NCBI GenBank assembly: GCA_028293805.1
Contig: JAQGOC010000345.1
Span: 1-34,264 of the forward strand
Origin: Gammaproteobacteria bacterium
GTDB taxonomy: Bacteria; Pseudomonadota; Gammaproteobacteria; Steroidobacterales; Steroidobacteraceae
Length of the DNA: 34,264 bases
Direction: 5' to 3'
The translations under genes and the position numbers were made by a program. Shown here one piece after another: positions 16,800 to 25,570 of this stretch (positions are counted from its first letter, which is position 1; each line of letters begins with the position of its first letter). The notes under the pieces were generated by a model. That model ran no database searches. It was not told the origin of the DNA and saw only the letters and a list, made by a program, of their open reading frames with translations.

Positions 16800-17807
16800 C
16801 TAAAGCTCGATGCAGATCTTGCCCAAGTGCCGGCCCGATTCCTCGTAACGGAAGGCGTCCCCGAGCGCCTCCAAGCCGAAGCTCCGGTCGATGATCGGGC
16901 GCAGCTCATTGGCATCGAGTGCGCGAATCATTGCCTTCTGGTGGTTGCGATGCCCGACGATCAGTCCCTGCAGCCGCGCCTGCTTGATCATCATGAGCCT
17001 CAGTAGCAGATCTCCGCTTTGCTGCGTGAGCGTGCCGATCAGGGAGATGTGCCCGCCGATGCGCACGGCGATGATGGACTGCGGCAGCGTTCCGGGACCA
17101 CCGACCTCGACGACATGGTCCACCCCATATCCATCCGTCAAGCGCTTCACGGCCTTGCCCCACTCGGGCTCGCTCTTGTAGTTGAGTGTGTAATCGGCCC
17201 CCAGCGCGCGGACACGCTCAAGTTTTTCATCCGACGACGATGTTGCTATCACAGTAGCGCCCATCAGCTTGGCGAATTGAAGTGCGAAGATAGACACCCC
17301 TCCGGTGCCAAGCACGAGCACGGTGTCGCCCGCCTTGAGGCGGCCCTCCACGACCAGAGCACGCCACGCCGTCAGCCCCGCAGTAGTGAGCGTGGACGCC
17401 TCGGCGTGGCTGAAGCCTTTCGGCGCCTTCGTGAACCACGTAGCCGGGCGCACCACGATCGCCCGGGCATAGCCGTCCTGTCCATCTCCCGGCGTCGTGG
17501 AGAAATCGGCCACCGTGGGCGGACCGTCATGCCATAGCGGGAAGAAGCAGGACACGACAGAGTCGCCCACGGCAAACTCAGTGACTGCCTCGCCGATGGC
17601 CTCGACCACACCCGCGCCGTCGGACAGCGGAATGCGGCCGTCGGCGGCTGGAATGAGCCCTTTCACCACGGCGTAGTCGTGAAAGTTGAGCGAGCTGGCG
17701 TGCACCCGGACGCGGATCTCACCGGCGGCCGGGGCATCCGGCTCGCGCATGTCTACGAGCTTCAGGCGATCGAGCCCACCAGGGGCACCCAGCGTTATGG
17801 CCTTCAT
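16800..17807 (-). CDS. zinc-independent NAD(P)-dependent alcohol dehydrogenase / quinone oxidoreductase (MDR family)
   Basis: A 335-residue medium-chain dehydrogenase/reductase. The substrate domain begins MKAITLGAPGGLDRLKL and has the MDR segment HASSLNFHDY; the Cys/His/Glu zinc site of classical alcohol dehydrogenases is not seen, nor are structural-zinc cysteines. The Rossmann glycine motif is VLVLGTGGVSIFALQFAK, followed by GADYTLNYKSEPEWGKAVK, as in quinone-oxidoreductase-like members. It reduces or oxidises a carbonyl, enone or quinone substrate with NAD(P)H; the substrate is unknown. The start at 17807 is decided by GAGGGG (complement of 17814-17819) with a 6-base spacer. It is divergent from the gene at 18092. 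Confidence 0.88.
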   Translation of the reverse strand: MKAITLGAPGGLDRLKLVDMREPDAPAAGEIRVRVHASSLNFHDYAVVKGLIPAADGRIPLSDGAGVVEAIGEAVTEFAVGDSVVSCFFPLWHDGPPTVADFSTTPGDGQDGYARAIVVRPATWFTKAPKGFSHAEASTLTTAGLTAWRALVVEGRLKAGDTVLVLGTGGVSIFALQFAKLMGATVIATSSSDEKLERVRALGADYTLNYKSEPEWGKAVKRLTDGYGVDHVVEVGGPGTLPQSIIAVRIGGHISLIGTLTQQSGDLLLRLMMIKQARLQGLIVGHRNHQKAMIRALDANELRPIIDRSFGLEALGDAFRYEESGRHLGKICIEL

Positions 17808-17848
17808 GTTGTTCCCCTCGCGTTGGCGACAAGCGTTCGATGATCGGA

Positions 17849-17866
17849 CGGGAGCACTGGCTCCCG
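17849..17866. repeat. short inverted repeat (hairpin) in the 17.8-18.1 kb divergent region
   Basis: CGGGAGC (17849-17855), ACTG, then GCTCCCG (17860-17866). No T-tract follows on either strand, so it is not a canonical terminator. It lies 42 bases upstream of the MDR gene start and could be an operator or leader hairpin. The rest of 17808-18091 shows nothing I can assign. Confidence 0.3.
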
Positions 17867-18079
17867 CCGTCAGCTTGCCACTGCGGGACCTTGCCTGTCT
17901 CCTTCCAGGCCCCGTCACGCTCCAGGCGGCTCCCCTTCGGGAGCGTTCCGCCGCCGCGGCGACCAACATCGGATTTCTTCGTGACGCGACTCTCATCCCG
18001 GCGAACTGCGCCGTTAACTTAATTCCCCCCCGGCCGCTCTCACGGGCACTTGAGCTCGACTGCAACCTTACACCAGCCT

Positions 18080-18085
18080 GGGGAG
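18080..18085 (+). promoter_or_regulatory. Shine-Dalgarno that fixes the start at GTG 18092
   Basis: GGGGAG with a 6-base spacer to GTG 18092. It removes the need for the TTG at 18050. Confidence 0.55.
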
Positions 18086-18091
18086 CGACCT

Positions 18092-19180
18092 GTGCAACTG
18101 CAACAACTCGGTTATTTCGGATTCAGAGCCAGTGCGGCATCGACGGCGGACAGCACCGCCGGCGGTTCCTCCGGCGCAAACTACTCCATCGCACGCAAAC
18201 TCCACCTCGAGACTGACTGGGCCGCCGCCAGCCAACAGGGGCAGGTAGGCGGAACCAACACGCCGGCCGCCGGAAGCAACGGCGGCGGACTGGGTGCACG
18301 CCTTGTGAATCGGGAAAGCGCCACACTGCGCATTCAGACGGCGGAAGGCGACCAGGTCACGATCCGCCTGCGGGAGAAGACGAGCGCGTCGCTCTCACCG
18401 GCGCAGGCATCAGCGGCCGGGGGATCGTCCGCGGGCACGGGTGTCACGCTAGTGTCCAGCGGCCAGATCCAGGTCGAAGTGAGCGGTGATCTCAACCCTG
18501 CCGAGTTGAAATCCATCGGCGACGTCCTTTCGCAGGTCGACGCCCTGGCCACGAAATTCTTTTCAGGCGACGCCCAGGGTGCGTTCGCCACCGCGGCGAG
18601 CATCGGTTCCGATCCGGCGCAGATCGCAGGATTCAGCCTGCAGCTGTCCTATTCGAGTAGGTTGTTCCAGCCGGCGGCCAGCGGCGTTGGCGACACCGCC
18701 ACCACGCCTGTCACAGGCCCCGCAATGCAACCGACCCAACCCGCGACCGTTACGCAGCTCACGCAGACCGCAGGCACGTCTGCGTCAACAGGCACGCCCG
18801 CTCCAACAGCCTCCTCCGCGCCAGCCGGCTCTTCCACCTCCCCCAATCAGCCAGCGAGCAGCCCGGCGGGCACGGCCCCAACAGGCGCGAGCTCGACTTC
18901 CACTCCTACTGCGACTTCCGGGTCAACTTCGGGGTCGAGCTCAGCTGCGTCCTCGTCCTCCACTCCCACGGCAAGCCCGCAGCAGACGATCGCCAACTTC
19001 CTGCAGGATGTTCTCTCCAAGCTCGGCGCAACGGCCCACTCCTCGAGCATCAGCATCTCGCTGCGTTGGAAGCTCGAGGTACTGGCCCGGTCCCTGCCGG
19101 CCTACGCACCGGCACCGACGGCGGCGACCACGCAAGCGACGAGCCTCGCGGCGGATACTTTGAGCCAGTTGTCGGCCTGA
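18092..19180 (+). CDS. uncharacterised Ala/Ser/Thr/Pro-rich protein with a long low-complexity linker
   Basis: A 362-residue protein with no signal peptide or membrane helix. Residues of about 75-180 look folded: RESATLRIQTAEGDQVTIRL (beta-rich), then LNPAELKSIGDVLSQVDALA and KFFSGDAQGAFATAASIG (helical), ending IAGFSLQLSYS. About 100 residues of almost pure Ala/Ser/Thr/Pro/Gly follow (about 205-305), then a short helical end (TIANFLQDVLSKLGA, and SISISLRWKLEVLARSLP). I do not recognise the family. The start MQLQQLGYFGFRAS is set by the ribosome site at 18080-18085. It is followed by a hairpin and the HDOD gene. Confidence 0.7.
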   Translation: MQLQQLGYFGFRASAASTADSTAGGSSGANYSIARKLHLETDWAAASQQGQVGGTNTPAAGSNGGGLGARLVNRESATLRIQTAEGDQVTIRLREKTSASLSPAQASAAGGSSAGTGVTLVSSGQIQVEVSGDLNPAELKSIGDVLSQVDALATKFFSGDAQGAFATAASIGSDPAQIAGFSLQLSYSSRLFQPAASGVGDTATTPVTGPAMQPTQPATVTQLTQTAGTSASTGTPAPTASSAPAGSSTSPNQPASSPAGTAPTGASSTSTPTATSGSTSGSSSAASSSSTPTASPQQTIANFLQDVLSKLGATAHSSSISISLRWKLEVLARSLPAYAPAPTAATTQATSLAADTLSQLSA

Positions 19181-19206
19181 TCTCCAGCGCACCAACGCAG
19201 GGGGCG

Positions 19207-19231
19207 GCATGCCGGGTATTGCCCGGCGTGC
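19207..19231. terminator. 10-bp hairpin between the low-complexity protein and the HDOD gene
   Basis: GCATGCCGGG (19207-19216), loop of five, then CCCGGCGTGC (19222-19231), with one G-T pair. It lies 26 bases after the TGA ending at 19180 and looks like a transcript-end hairpin, but no T-tract follows, so intrinsic termination is unproven. Confidence 0.4.
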
Positions 19232-19306
19232 GCGCAAGTCGCATGATGGCGCACAATCGAATAATTCCATTTTCGACCTGTTTTCAAGGAGCTGCGCGGG
19301 GCCAGC

Positions 19307-20422
19307 ATGCTATGGGGTCTACTGTCCGTTGTCGTTGTCGCCGGGATCGCCGCGACGGCCTGGTCGCTGTCGCGAAGGGGCCAGCGACGGCGCAACACCC
19401 GCGAGGAGCCTCCGACTGAATGGGTCTTTAGCGCGCCGGAGCAGGCGAAGGCCGACACGCCGCCGGAAGTGAAAGTTCTCGGTGCCGACGCGGTTTTCGC
19501 GAAACTGCACGAGCTCGCGCTGAGCGTCTCGCAACTCGGTTCGACACTCTCCACGGACCACAAAGCGATCGCGGCAGCATCCACAGATGCGCTCCAGGAC
19601 GCCGCGACACAGGACCGTTACGCGCCCCGCCGCCCGACTTTGTTACCGCAGCTGCTGCGAGCGATGAATGACGAAGAGGTTTCGCGCCGCGAGCTCGTCA
19701 CGATCATTGCGCGTGACCCCTCCCTGGTAGGCAATCTCCTCAAGATGGCCAACAGCCCGTTTTATCGGGTGAGCCATCAACCCGTGGAAAGCATCGATCG
19801 CGCGGTAGTGATGCTCGGCAACGACGGCATCCGCTCACTCATCGCAGCCTCGCTGACGCAGCCCATTTTTCAGGTCGCCGGCGGCGATTTCCCGCGCTTT
19901 CCCGAGATCGCCTGGGAACACACCTTCCGCTCGGCCAGCGCGACCGTGACGCACGCGGCGATCGTCGAAAAGTCCGACCCCTTCGCCGCGCAGCTGCTTG
20001 GCCTGGTCTCGGGGCTGGCCGGCATCGTCGTATTTCGCGTGGTGCTCGACCAATACGAGGCGCGTCCAGAGCTCCGCCCCGACGCGGGCATCATCGCTTC
20101 CCTGCTCGACACCCAATCGGCTGGTATAGCAAAGCGCATCGCCGTGACCTGGGGCCTGTCGGATCGGATTCTGGCCGCCCTCGACGATCAAACGACGGCG
20201 GTCGCGGCGGACCGGCACACCACACTCGGCCGCTCGCTTTCCTTTGGACGTCTCACGGCTGCCCTGGCGGTCCTCTCCATCAACGGGAGCATCGATGACG
20301 TCACGGCACAGATCTCCATGCCCGTAGGCGGCATGCCTGCCATAGAGTTGGGGCGCCTGTGGAAGCGGCTGACAGTCGAGCCGGAGGCGCCAAAAAAGAA
20401 GAAAGCCTCGAGCGCACGCTAG
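19307..20422 (+). CDS. membrane-anchored HDOD-domain protein
   Basis: A 371-residue protein with one N-terminal membrane helix (MLWGLLSVVVVAGIAATAW) followed by a basic stretch, which places the bulk in the cytoplasm. Residues of about 107-305 form an HDOD domain, recognisable by LPQLLRAMNDEEVSRREL, IIARDPSLVGNLLKMANS, FYR and the SIDRAVVMLGNDGIRSLI helix. HDOD proteins are non-catalytic relatives of HD phosphohydrolases used as signalling adaptors; the metal-binding HD pair is not present. The tail is Lys-rich (PKKKKASSAR). It may relate functionally to the PilZ and GGDEF signalling genes in the window, but this is inference. It converges on the prolyl oligopeptidase gene with a 14-base gap. 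Confidence 0.85.
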   Translation: MLWGLLSVVVVAGIAATAWSLSRRGQRRRNTREEPPTEWVFSAPEQAKADTPPEVKVLGADAVFAKLHELALSVSQLGSTLSTDHKAIAAASTDALQDAATQDRYAPRRPTLLPQLLRAMNDEEVSRRELVTIIARDPSLVGNLLKMANSPFYRVSHQPVESIDRAVVMLGNDGIRSLIAASLTQPIFQVAGGDFPRFPEIAWEHTFRSASATVTHAAIVEKSDPFAAQLLGLVSGLAGIVVFRVVLDQYEARPELRPDAGIIASLLDTQSAGIAKRIAVTWGLSDRILAALDDQTTAVAADRHTTLGRSLSFGRLTAALAVLSINGSIDDVTAQISMPVGGMPAIELGRLWKRLTVEPEAPKKKKASSAR

Positions 20423-20436
20423 CGCCCCGCCACCCC

Positions 20437-22551
20437 TCACTGCTGCATCGCATTCAAAATGAACGAGTAGATATCGGCCGTCTCCTCGATCTGCTTGGCG
20501 GTCGGCTTGCCGGCGCCGTGGCCGGCCCGAGTCTCGATGCGAATGAGGATCGGCTCGCCGTTCGGGTCGGCGCGTTGCATGGCGGCCGTGAATTTGAAGC
20601 TGTGGGCCGGATACACGCGATCGTCATGATCGCCCGTGGTGACCAGCGTGGCCGGATAATGCACGCCCGCCTTGACATTCTGGACGGGTGAATACGCCAG
20701 CATCGCTTGAAACTCGGAAGGGTTGTCCACCGAGCCGTAATCCGACTCCCAGCCCTTTCCGACCGTGAATTCGCGGAAGCGCAGCATGTCCATGACGCCC
20801 ACCTGGGGCACCGCCGCGGCAAACAGGTCCGGCCGCTGCTCTTCGGCAGCTCCAACGAGCAGCCCGCCGTTCGAGCCGCCACGGATGGCCAGATGCGCAG
20901 GCGTGGTCCAGTGTTGCGCGATCAAGTACTCGGCCGCGCCGATGAAGTCATCGAACACATTCTGCTTATGGATCTTCATTCCCCCTTCATGCCAGGCCCG
21001 GCCGTATTCGCCACCGCCGCGCAGATTCGCCATGGCATAGACGCCGCCCATCTCGAGCCAGCCCGCGACGGCGGCCGAGAATTGCGGCTCCATGGAAATG
21101 TTGAATCCCCCATAGCCGTAGAGGATCGTGGGATGACTGCCGTCCAGCTTCGTGCCCTTGGGTGCGACGATGTACAGAGGCACGCGCGTGCCGTCCTTGC
21201 TCGAGTAGAACACCTGTTGGGTCGCGTAGTCCTCGGGCGTGAAGCCGTCGAGCCGGGGCGACTTCCACAAAGAGCTCATGCCGCTGGCGAGATCGAGCCG
21301 ATAGACGCTCGGCGGCGAGGTGAAGCTGCTATACGAATAATAGGTCGCGTGATCCTGCATCCGCCCCTGGAAGCCGCCGGCCTTGCCCAGGCCCGCCAGC
21401 CGCACTTCGCCCAGGAGCTTGCCGCGAGTCGTGTAGCGACGCACGGCGCTGTGCGCATCTTTCAAGTACTCGGCAACGAGTTGCCCACCGACGAGGCTCA
21501 CGGAGTCGAGGGTATCGGCACCCTCCGGCACCACTGTGCGCCATCGCGCCGGGTCGGGCTTCGAGAGCTCGATCGCCACGATCTTGTAGCGCGGCGCTCC
21601 GTCGTCCGTCATGACATATAGCGTCGTTCCAACATTGCCGATGAAGTTGTAGACGGCCGTGGGTCGGGGAATGACGGTGCGAATGGGAGCGCCGGAAGCG
21701 CCCAGGTCCTGCACCAGCAGCGTGTTCTGGACCTCATCCCCATGATTGGCCTGGATCACCAGATAGCGCCCATCGTCGGTCACCGCGCCGCCGACGAACC
21801 AGTCCGGATCGTCCGCCCGCGTATAGACCAGGGCGTCCTGAGCCTGCGGCGTGCCCAGCTTGTGGAAGTAGAGCTTTTCGTACTGGTTCGCCGCCTTGAG
21901 GGCGTCCCCGTTCTTCGGTTCAGCGAAGCAAGTGTAGTAGAAGCCCGAACCGTCCTTACGCCAGCTACCCCCACCCGCCTTCGACCAGCGCACCTCGTCG
22001 GGCAGATCGGCCCCGGTGTCGACATCGCGGACATGCCATGTCTGCCAATCCGAGCCGGCATCGGAGAGCGCATAGGCAAATAACCGCCCGTCGGCGCTCA
22101 CCGCTGTCTCGCGCAGGGCCACCGTACCATCCTTCGACAGAGTGTTGGGATCGAGCAGCTTGCGGCCCGGGGTCCCGGGATCCGGCGTCACGAAGATGAC
22201 AGCCTGATTCTGCAATCCGTCATTGTGCGTATAGAACCAGTAGCGGCCGTGCTTTTCGGGGGCGCTCCAGCGCTCGAAATTCCAGATCTGCCGCAAACGC
22301 TGTGCAATCGCGTCGCGCCGCGGAAGCGCATTGAGATAGTTGCGGCTCAATTTATCCTCCGCCTCGACCCACGCGCGTGTCCCCGGCGAATCGATATCCT
22401 CCATCCAGCGATACGGGTCGGGCACCTTCACACCGTGATAATCCCCGCTGACATCGCCCGGGGTCGCAGCCGGGTAGGACAGCGGCACGCCTGCATTGGC
22501 CAGAGCAACAGCCGCGGTCAATGATGCGAGTGTGAGGCGGCGTAACGGCAT
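20437..22551 (-). CDS. prolyl oligopeptidase family serine peptidase (S9A), exported
   Basis: A 704-residue enzyme cutting short peptides after proline. An N-terminal signal peptide (MPLRRLTLASLTAAVALANAG) predicts a periplasmic location. Residues of about 60-420 are the beta-propeller region that restricts access to small peptides; the catalytic alpha/beta hydrolase domain closes around it. The triad is Ser560 (GGSNGG), Asp644 (GDHDDRV) and His678 (RAGHGAGKP). YGYGGFNISM is the conserved oxyanion segment. ATG 22551 is set by AGGAG (complement of 22558-22562) with a 6-base spacer; the longer frame to 22584 has no such site. The length agrees with the family. Confidence 0.93.
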   Translation of the reverse strand: MPLRRLTLASLTAAVALANAGVPLSYPAATPGDVSGDYHGVKVPDPYRWMEDIDSPGTRAWVEAEDKLSRNYLNALPRRDAIAQRLRQIWNFERWSAPEKHGRYWFYTHNDGLQNQAVIFVTPDPGTPGRKLLDPNTLSKDGTVALRETAVSADGRLFAYALSDAGSDWQTWHVRDVDTGADLPDEVRWSKAGGGSWRKDGSGFYYTCFAEPKNGDALKAANQYEKLYFHKLGTPQAQDALVYTRADDPDWFVGGAVTDDGRYLVIQANHGDEVQNTLLVQDLGASGAPIRTVIPRPTAVYNFIGNVGTTLYVMTDDGAPRYKIVAIELSKPDPARWRTVVPEGADTLDSVSLVGGQLVAEYLKDAHSAVRRYTTRGKLLGEVRLAGLGKAGGFQGRMQDHATYYSYSSFTSPPSVYRLDLASGMSSLWKSPRLDGFTPEDYATQQVFYSSKDGTRVPLYIVAPKGTKLDGSHPTILYGYGGFNISMEPQFSAAVAGWLEMGGVYAMANLRGGGEYGRAWHEGGMKIHKQNVFDDFIGAAEYLIAQHWTTPAHLAIRGGSNGGLLVGAAEEQRPDLFAAAVPQVGVMDMLRFREFTVGKGWESDYGSVDNPSEFQAMLAYSPVQNVKAGVHYPATLVTTGDHDDRVYPAHSFKFTAAMQRADPNGEPILIRIETRAGHGAGKPTAKQIEETADIYSFILNAMQQ

Positions 22552-22659
22552 GCATATCTCCTGTGACCGGCTGCGGATGGGCACGATTTTATAATGAGCG
22601 CGCGTCCCAGGTGGGGGCGATTGGCCGGACCGGAGCGCTCCCGGCCCCGGCGAGCGGCA

Positions 22660-23973
22660 TCAAGCCGGATATTGGCTCGGGAAGATGATACGGAACGACG
22701 TGCCGCGCCCGCGGTGGGTCTCGAGCTCCAGGCTCGCATCGAGCAACTCGCAGAGCCGCTTCACGATGGAAAGCCCGATGCCCTCGCTCGGTTGCTCCGG
22801 CTCGGGACGATCCGACGATCTGGAGGGAAGTGTCGGCAGGGTGGACAGCACCGGAGCGCGTTGCTCCCTCGCCGCGATCTCCTGGGCGATGGCGTGAGCT
22901 TCTTTGGTGACATCGCTGATCACCTGTGCGAGAGGCGCCGCGGCGCCGTCCTCGAGACCGACCCCTGTGTCTTGCACACACAAAGCCCAGCGCCGCACTT
23001 CGGCCGATCCAACCTCCGTGCAGGACACGAGCACGCCGCCCTTTTCGGTGTACTTGAGTGCATTGAGGACGAGGTTCTGCGCAATGCGCCGCACCTTGAC
23101 CGAGTCGCCGTCCACGAGCAGCTCAGGCGAGGCGCCGAACTTGAGGAACAGCTGGCGCTTGGCCGCGAGCGGCTGGAGGGAGTCGCACAGCTCGGAAATC
23201 ACGCTCCGTGGATCAAAGGGCGCGATGTTACGTCGCTCACGACCGGCCTCGAGGCGGGCGAGCTCGATGAGATCGCTCAACAGCGTGTCCAACGAATCCG
23301 CGCTTTTCCGCACCATGCTCACGAAGGTCGGAAGCTCGGACGTTGCCCCGGCGCGCCCCAGAGCGGTGGCGGCGAGCTTCACAGCGCCTACATTTCCCCG
23401 CAGGTCGTGGGCCGCCTCCCGCCACAGCTCCGTCCGTTCACGCTCGGCCGTGCGCAGTTGCTCGAGAACACGCTCCAATTCGCGCAGCCTCCCTTCCGCT
23501 TCGGCCCGCTCGAGGGCGGCATGGCTGGAGGCACTCTCGACCATGCAGTCGATGAACAGCTGCGCAAGCATGGTGCGTGCCTCGCTCACTGCCGAGGGAT
23601 CGGCATTCGCCTCGGCGAGGGCAAACGATTCGAACTCCTTCAGCATGCAGGTGTGCAGGTGACCCCATTCGCGCATCGTTTCGCGAGAGTCATAGCCATG
23701 CAGCCAACGGTGTTCCCCATGATCGGCGGCGCCGGCGAGCTCATCGGCCTCGGCGGCTGCCTCGTCTTCCCGACCACGTGCGCGCAGTGCGTGATCGAAC
23801 GCATCGAGAATCCGCGGAATGTGATCAATGAATTGCGTGCGCACGAGGGATGCGGATGCACTCACTTTCGGATCGGCATCCACCGCGCGACGCCAGTCGG
23901 ACAAGATGTGCTGGCGCCGCTTTCTCAGGTGAGCTGCGATCCGTGAGAATTCAACTTGCGGATTGGGAATCAT
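22660..23973 (-). CDS. soluble orphan sensor histidine kinase with RsbR-like N-terminal domain
   Basis: About 437 residues, with no membrane helix. The first 150 residues (FSRIAAHLRKRRQHILSDW, then FIDHIPRILDAFDHALR) resemble the RsbRD N-terminal (RsbT co-antagonist) sensory domain. A coiled coil (about 150-185) leads to an H-box AAHDLRGNVGAVK with His189, lacking the usual proline. The ATPase domain has the N-box NLVLNALKYT (Asn304), G1 VQDTGVGLED and G2 GIGLSIVKRL, separated by an unusually long, Pro/Ser/Glu-rich ATP lid of about 55 residues. No response regulator is adjacent; the nearest is 2 kb away at 26002. ATG 23973 is preferred over TTG 24018. Confidence 0.85.
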   Translation of the reverse strand: MIPNPQVEFSRIAAHLRKRRQHILSDWRRAVDADPKVSASASLVRTQFIDHIPRILDAFDHALRARGREDEAAAEADELAGAADHGEHRWLHGYDSRETMREWGHLHTCMLKEFESFALAEANADPSAVSEARTMLAQLFIDCMVESASSHAALERAEAEGRLRELERVLEQLRTAERERTELWREAAHDLRGNVGAVKLAATALGRAGATSELPTFVSMVRKSADSLDTLLSDLIELARLEAGRERRNIAPFDPRSVISELCDSLQPLAAKRQLFLKFGASPELLVDGDSVKVRRIAQNLVLNALKYTEKGGVLVSCTEVGSAEVRRWALCVQDTGVGLEDGAAAPLAQVISDVTKEAHAIAQEIAAREQRAPVLSTLPTLPSRSSDRPEPEQPSEGIGLSIVKRLCELLDASLELETHRGRGTSFRIIFPSQYPA

Positions 23974-24291
23974 GACGGGCGCCGAAACCTTCAGGCATGG
24001 CGGGCTATCTGTGAACAATCACTAGAAAACGCCTCCCAGGCAAGCTGGGCCTGTGACCGGACCGCCGTTGAGCATCGTTCAACGGCGCAGCCGCGCCGCT
24101 CCACTTTCCGGGAACGCTATCGGCATGATCCCATCACGAAGTGAGGTAAGCTCCCGCGGGCGGCTGGCGTTCGACGCTGCCGCCCCTTATCCCTATTGGC
24201 AGCCCAGGTTGGTATTTGCCGTGCGTATCGGAATCGTTGCCTTCACGGCTGCACTGGCTGCACGCGTCCGAAGAACCGAGAGCTCCTGCGA
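23974..24291. other. 318-base intergenic region between the histidine kinase and the HutD-family gene
   Basis: This divergent region holds a perfect 9-bp inverted repeat (24063-24087) and no ORF with recognisable protein features. An 80-codon open frame from 24053 to 24295 has no ribosome site and no family resemblance. I could not identify convincing promoter hexamers by eye. Confidence 0.5.
24063..24087. promoter_or_regulatory. perfect 9-bp inverted repeat CGCCGTTGA / TCAACGGCG, candidate operator
   Basis: The two 9-base arms (24063-24071 and 24079-24087) are exact complements with a 7-base spacer, 90 bases upstream of the histidine kinase start. The same 9-mer occurs twice as a direct repeat at 12229-12250 in front of the cytochrome c and antiporter genes. 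Confidence 0.45.
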
Positions 24292-24879
24292 GTGATCGTG
24301 TTGCGCGAGTCGGACTACACAGCCGTGCCGTGGAAGAATGGTGGCGGCATCACGCGGGAAATCCAACGGTTCCCTGCGGGAGGCAGCACATTTGACTGGC
24401 GGCTCAGCCTCGCAACGATCGACAGTGCCGGCCCCTTCTCCGCGTTCGAAGGTTACGAGCGTACGTTGGTGCTCGTGCGTGGCGCCGGTGTGGAGCTCGA
24501 CTTTGGACCTCATGGCGTCGCAAGACTGGCCGCACCTGGCGCACTCGCTTCGTTTGATGGCGGTTGGCGGACGACTTGCGCTCTGCTCGACGGGCCGTCC
24601 ACCGATCTCAATCTGATCGTGTCGAAAGATCGAGCGCAGGCCAACGGTCGCATCGCGCGACTCGAGGGAACGGAGCTCATCCAACCGTTCTACGAGGCCG
24701 AGACGCTGGTGTGTTGTATTTCAGGGTCCGTGCGAATCGAGAACGCCACCGGGAATGTTGCAGACCTTTCCGCAGTGGATGTCGCCCGCTGCTTCCCGGC
24801 GGATGGAGCAGTGACCTGCAGTCCGCACGCATGCGGCTCCGCGCTGCTGTTCATCGCGGCAGTGAGGCGCCGCGACTAG
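24292..24879 (+). CDS. hutD: HutD/Ves family cupin-fold protein
   Basis: About 195 residues. It begins VIVLRESDYTAVPWKNGGGITREIQRFP when written in parts: LRESDYTAVPWKNGGG is the HutD signature, followed by FDWRLSLATIDSAGPFSAF and GYERTLVLVRG, both typical. HutD is a bicupin-fold protein linked to histidine utilisation, proposed to bind a pathway intermediate and set an upper limit to pathway activity; the related Ves protein is cold-inducible. No hutUHIG gene lies nearby, so the symbol is by family only. The start is GTG 24292 (GTG 24298 and TTG 24301 follow in frame). It is divergent from the histidine kinase. Confidence 0.82.
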   Translation: MIVLRESDYTAVPWKNGGGITREIQRFPAGGSTFDWRLSLATIDSAGPFSAFEGYERTLVLVRGAGVELDFGPHGVARLAAPGALASFDGGWRTTCALLDGPSTDLNLIVSKDRAQANGRIARLEGTELIQPFYEAETLVCCISGSVRIENATGNVADLSAVDVARCFPADGAVTCSPHACGSALLFIAAVRRRD

Positions 24880-25020
24880 GCCCGGGCGCCGCGTGAGCGA
24901 GCGAACGTCGAAAATCCGACCCCGGCGCGGCGGAAATGTTCAAGCTTCCCGCGCGCGCCTGATCTAGTCTACCGTCCTCTTCAAAGGCGCTGTTAAAAGC
25001 ACCATCACCGGAGGCGCGTC

Positions 25021-25530
25021 ATGATTCTGGGTATGTCGACGGCAACCTTCACGTTGCTCCATGTGGTCATCAGCGTGATCGGAATTCTTTCCGGATTCGT
25101 GGTCGTACTCGGGTGGTGGAGCGCGAAGCGGCTCGAGGCATGGACTGCGCTTTTTCTGGGCACCACGATCCTCACGACCGTCACCGGGTTCATGTTTCAT
25201 TTCACGAGCTTTGGGCCGCCCGAAATCATCGGGGTCCTGTCGCTGGTGATCCTCGCCATCGCGCTCGTCGCGCTTTACGCCTACCACCTCGCCGGAGCGT
25301 GGCGCTGGATCTACATCGCGAGCGCGCTGGTTGCCCTGTACCTGAATGTCTTCGTCGGCGTAGTGCAGGCATTCCAGAAAATTGCGCCGCTGCAGCGATT
25401 GGCACCGACCCAGACCGAGGGTCCCTTCGTCACCGCTCAGGTCCTCGTCATGGTGGCATTCATCGGCTTCGGCATCGTGGCCGTGAGGCGATTTCACCCG
25501 CCGGCCGTACAGGCCGGGGCATTCGCCTGA
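25021..25530 (+). CDS. small integral membrane protein, four to five helices, unknown function
   Basis: A 169-residue protein made almost entirely of membrane helices (about residues 7-32, 40-60, 67-88, 92-118 and 138-156). Short loops contain WWSAKRLEAW and FHFTSFGPP. It resembles widespread uncharacterised bacterial membrane proteins with no known role. Start and coding status are secure: GGAGG (25010-25014) sits 6 bases before ATG 25021. The nearest gene downstream is a broken GGDEF gene on the other strand. Confidence 0.8.
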   Translation: MILGMSTATFTLLHVVISVIGILSGFVVVLGWWSAKRLEAWTALFLGTTILTTVTGFMFHFTSFGPPEIIGVLSLVILAIALVALYAYHLAGAWRWIYIASALVALYLNVFVGVVQAFQKIAPLQRLAPTQTEGPFVTAQVLVMVAFIGFGIVAVRRFHPPAVQAGAFA

Positions 25531-25570
25531 CATCAGGATCTGCCTGAGACCAGAACACCACCGCAGCCTC

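Noticed and set aside
22594..23946. 450-codon plus-strand open frame antisense to the histidine kinase
   Set aside because: The kinase on the other strand has all catalytic boxes; this frame has none and no start signal.
24053..24295. 80-codon frame in the kinase-hutD gap as a small gene
   Set aside because: No ribosome site, it spans the palindrome, and it overlaps the HutD start; better seen as regulatory DNA.
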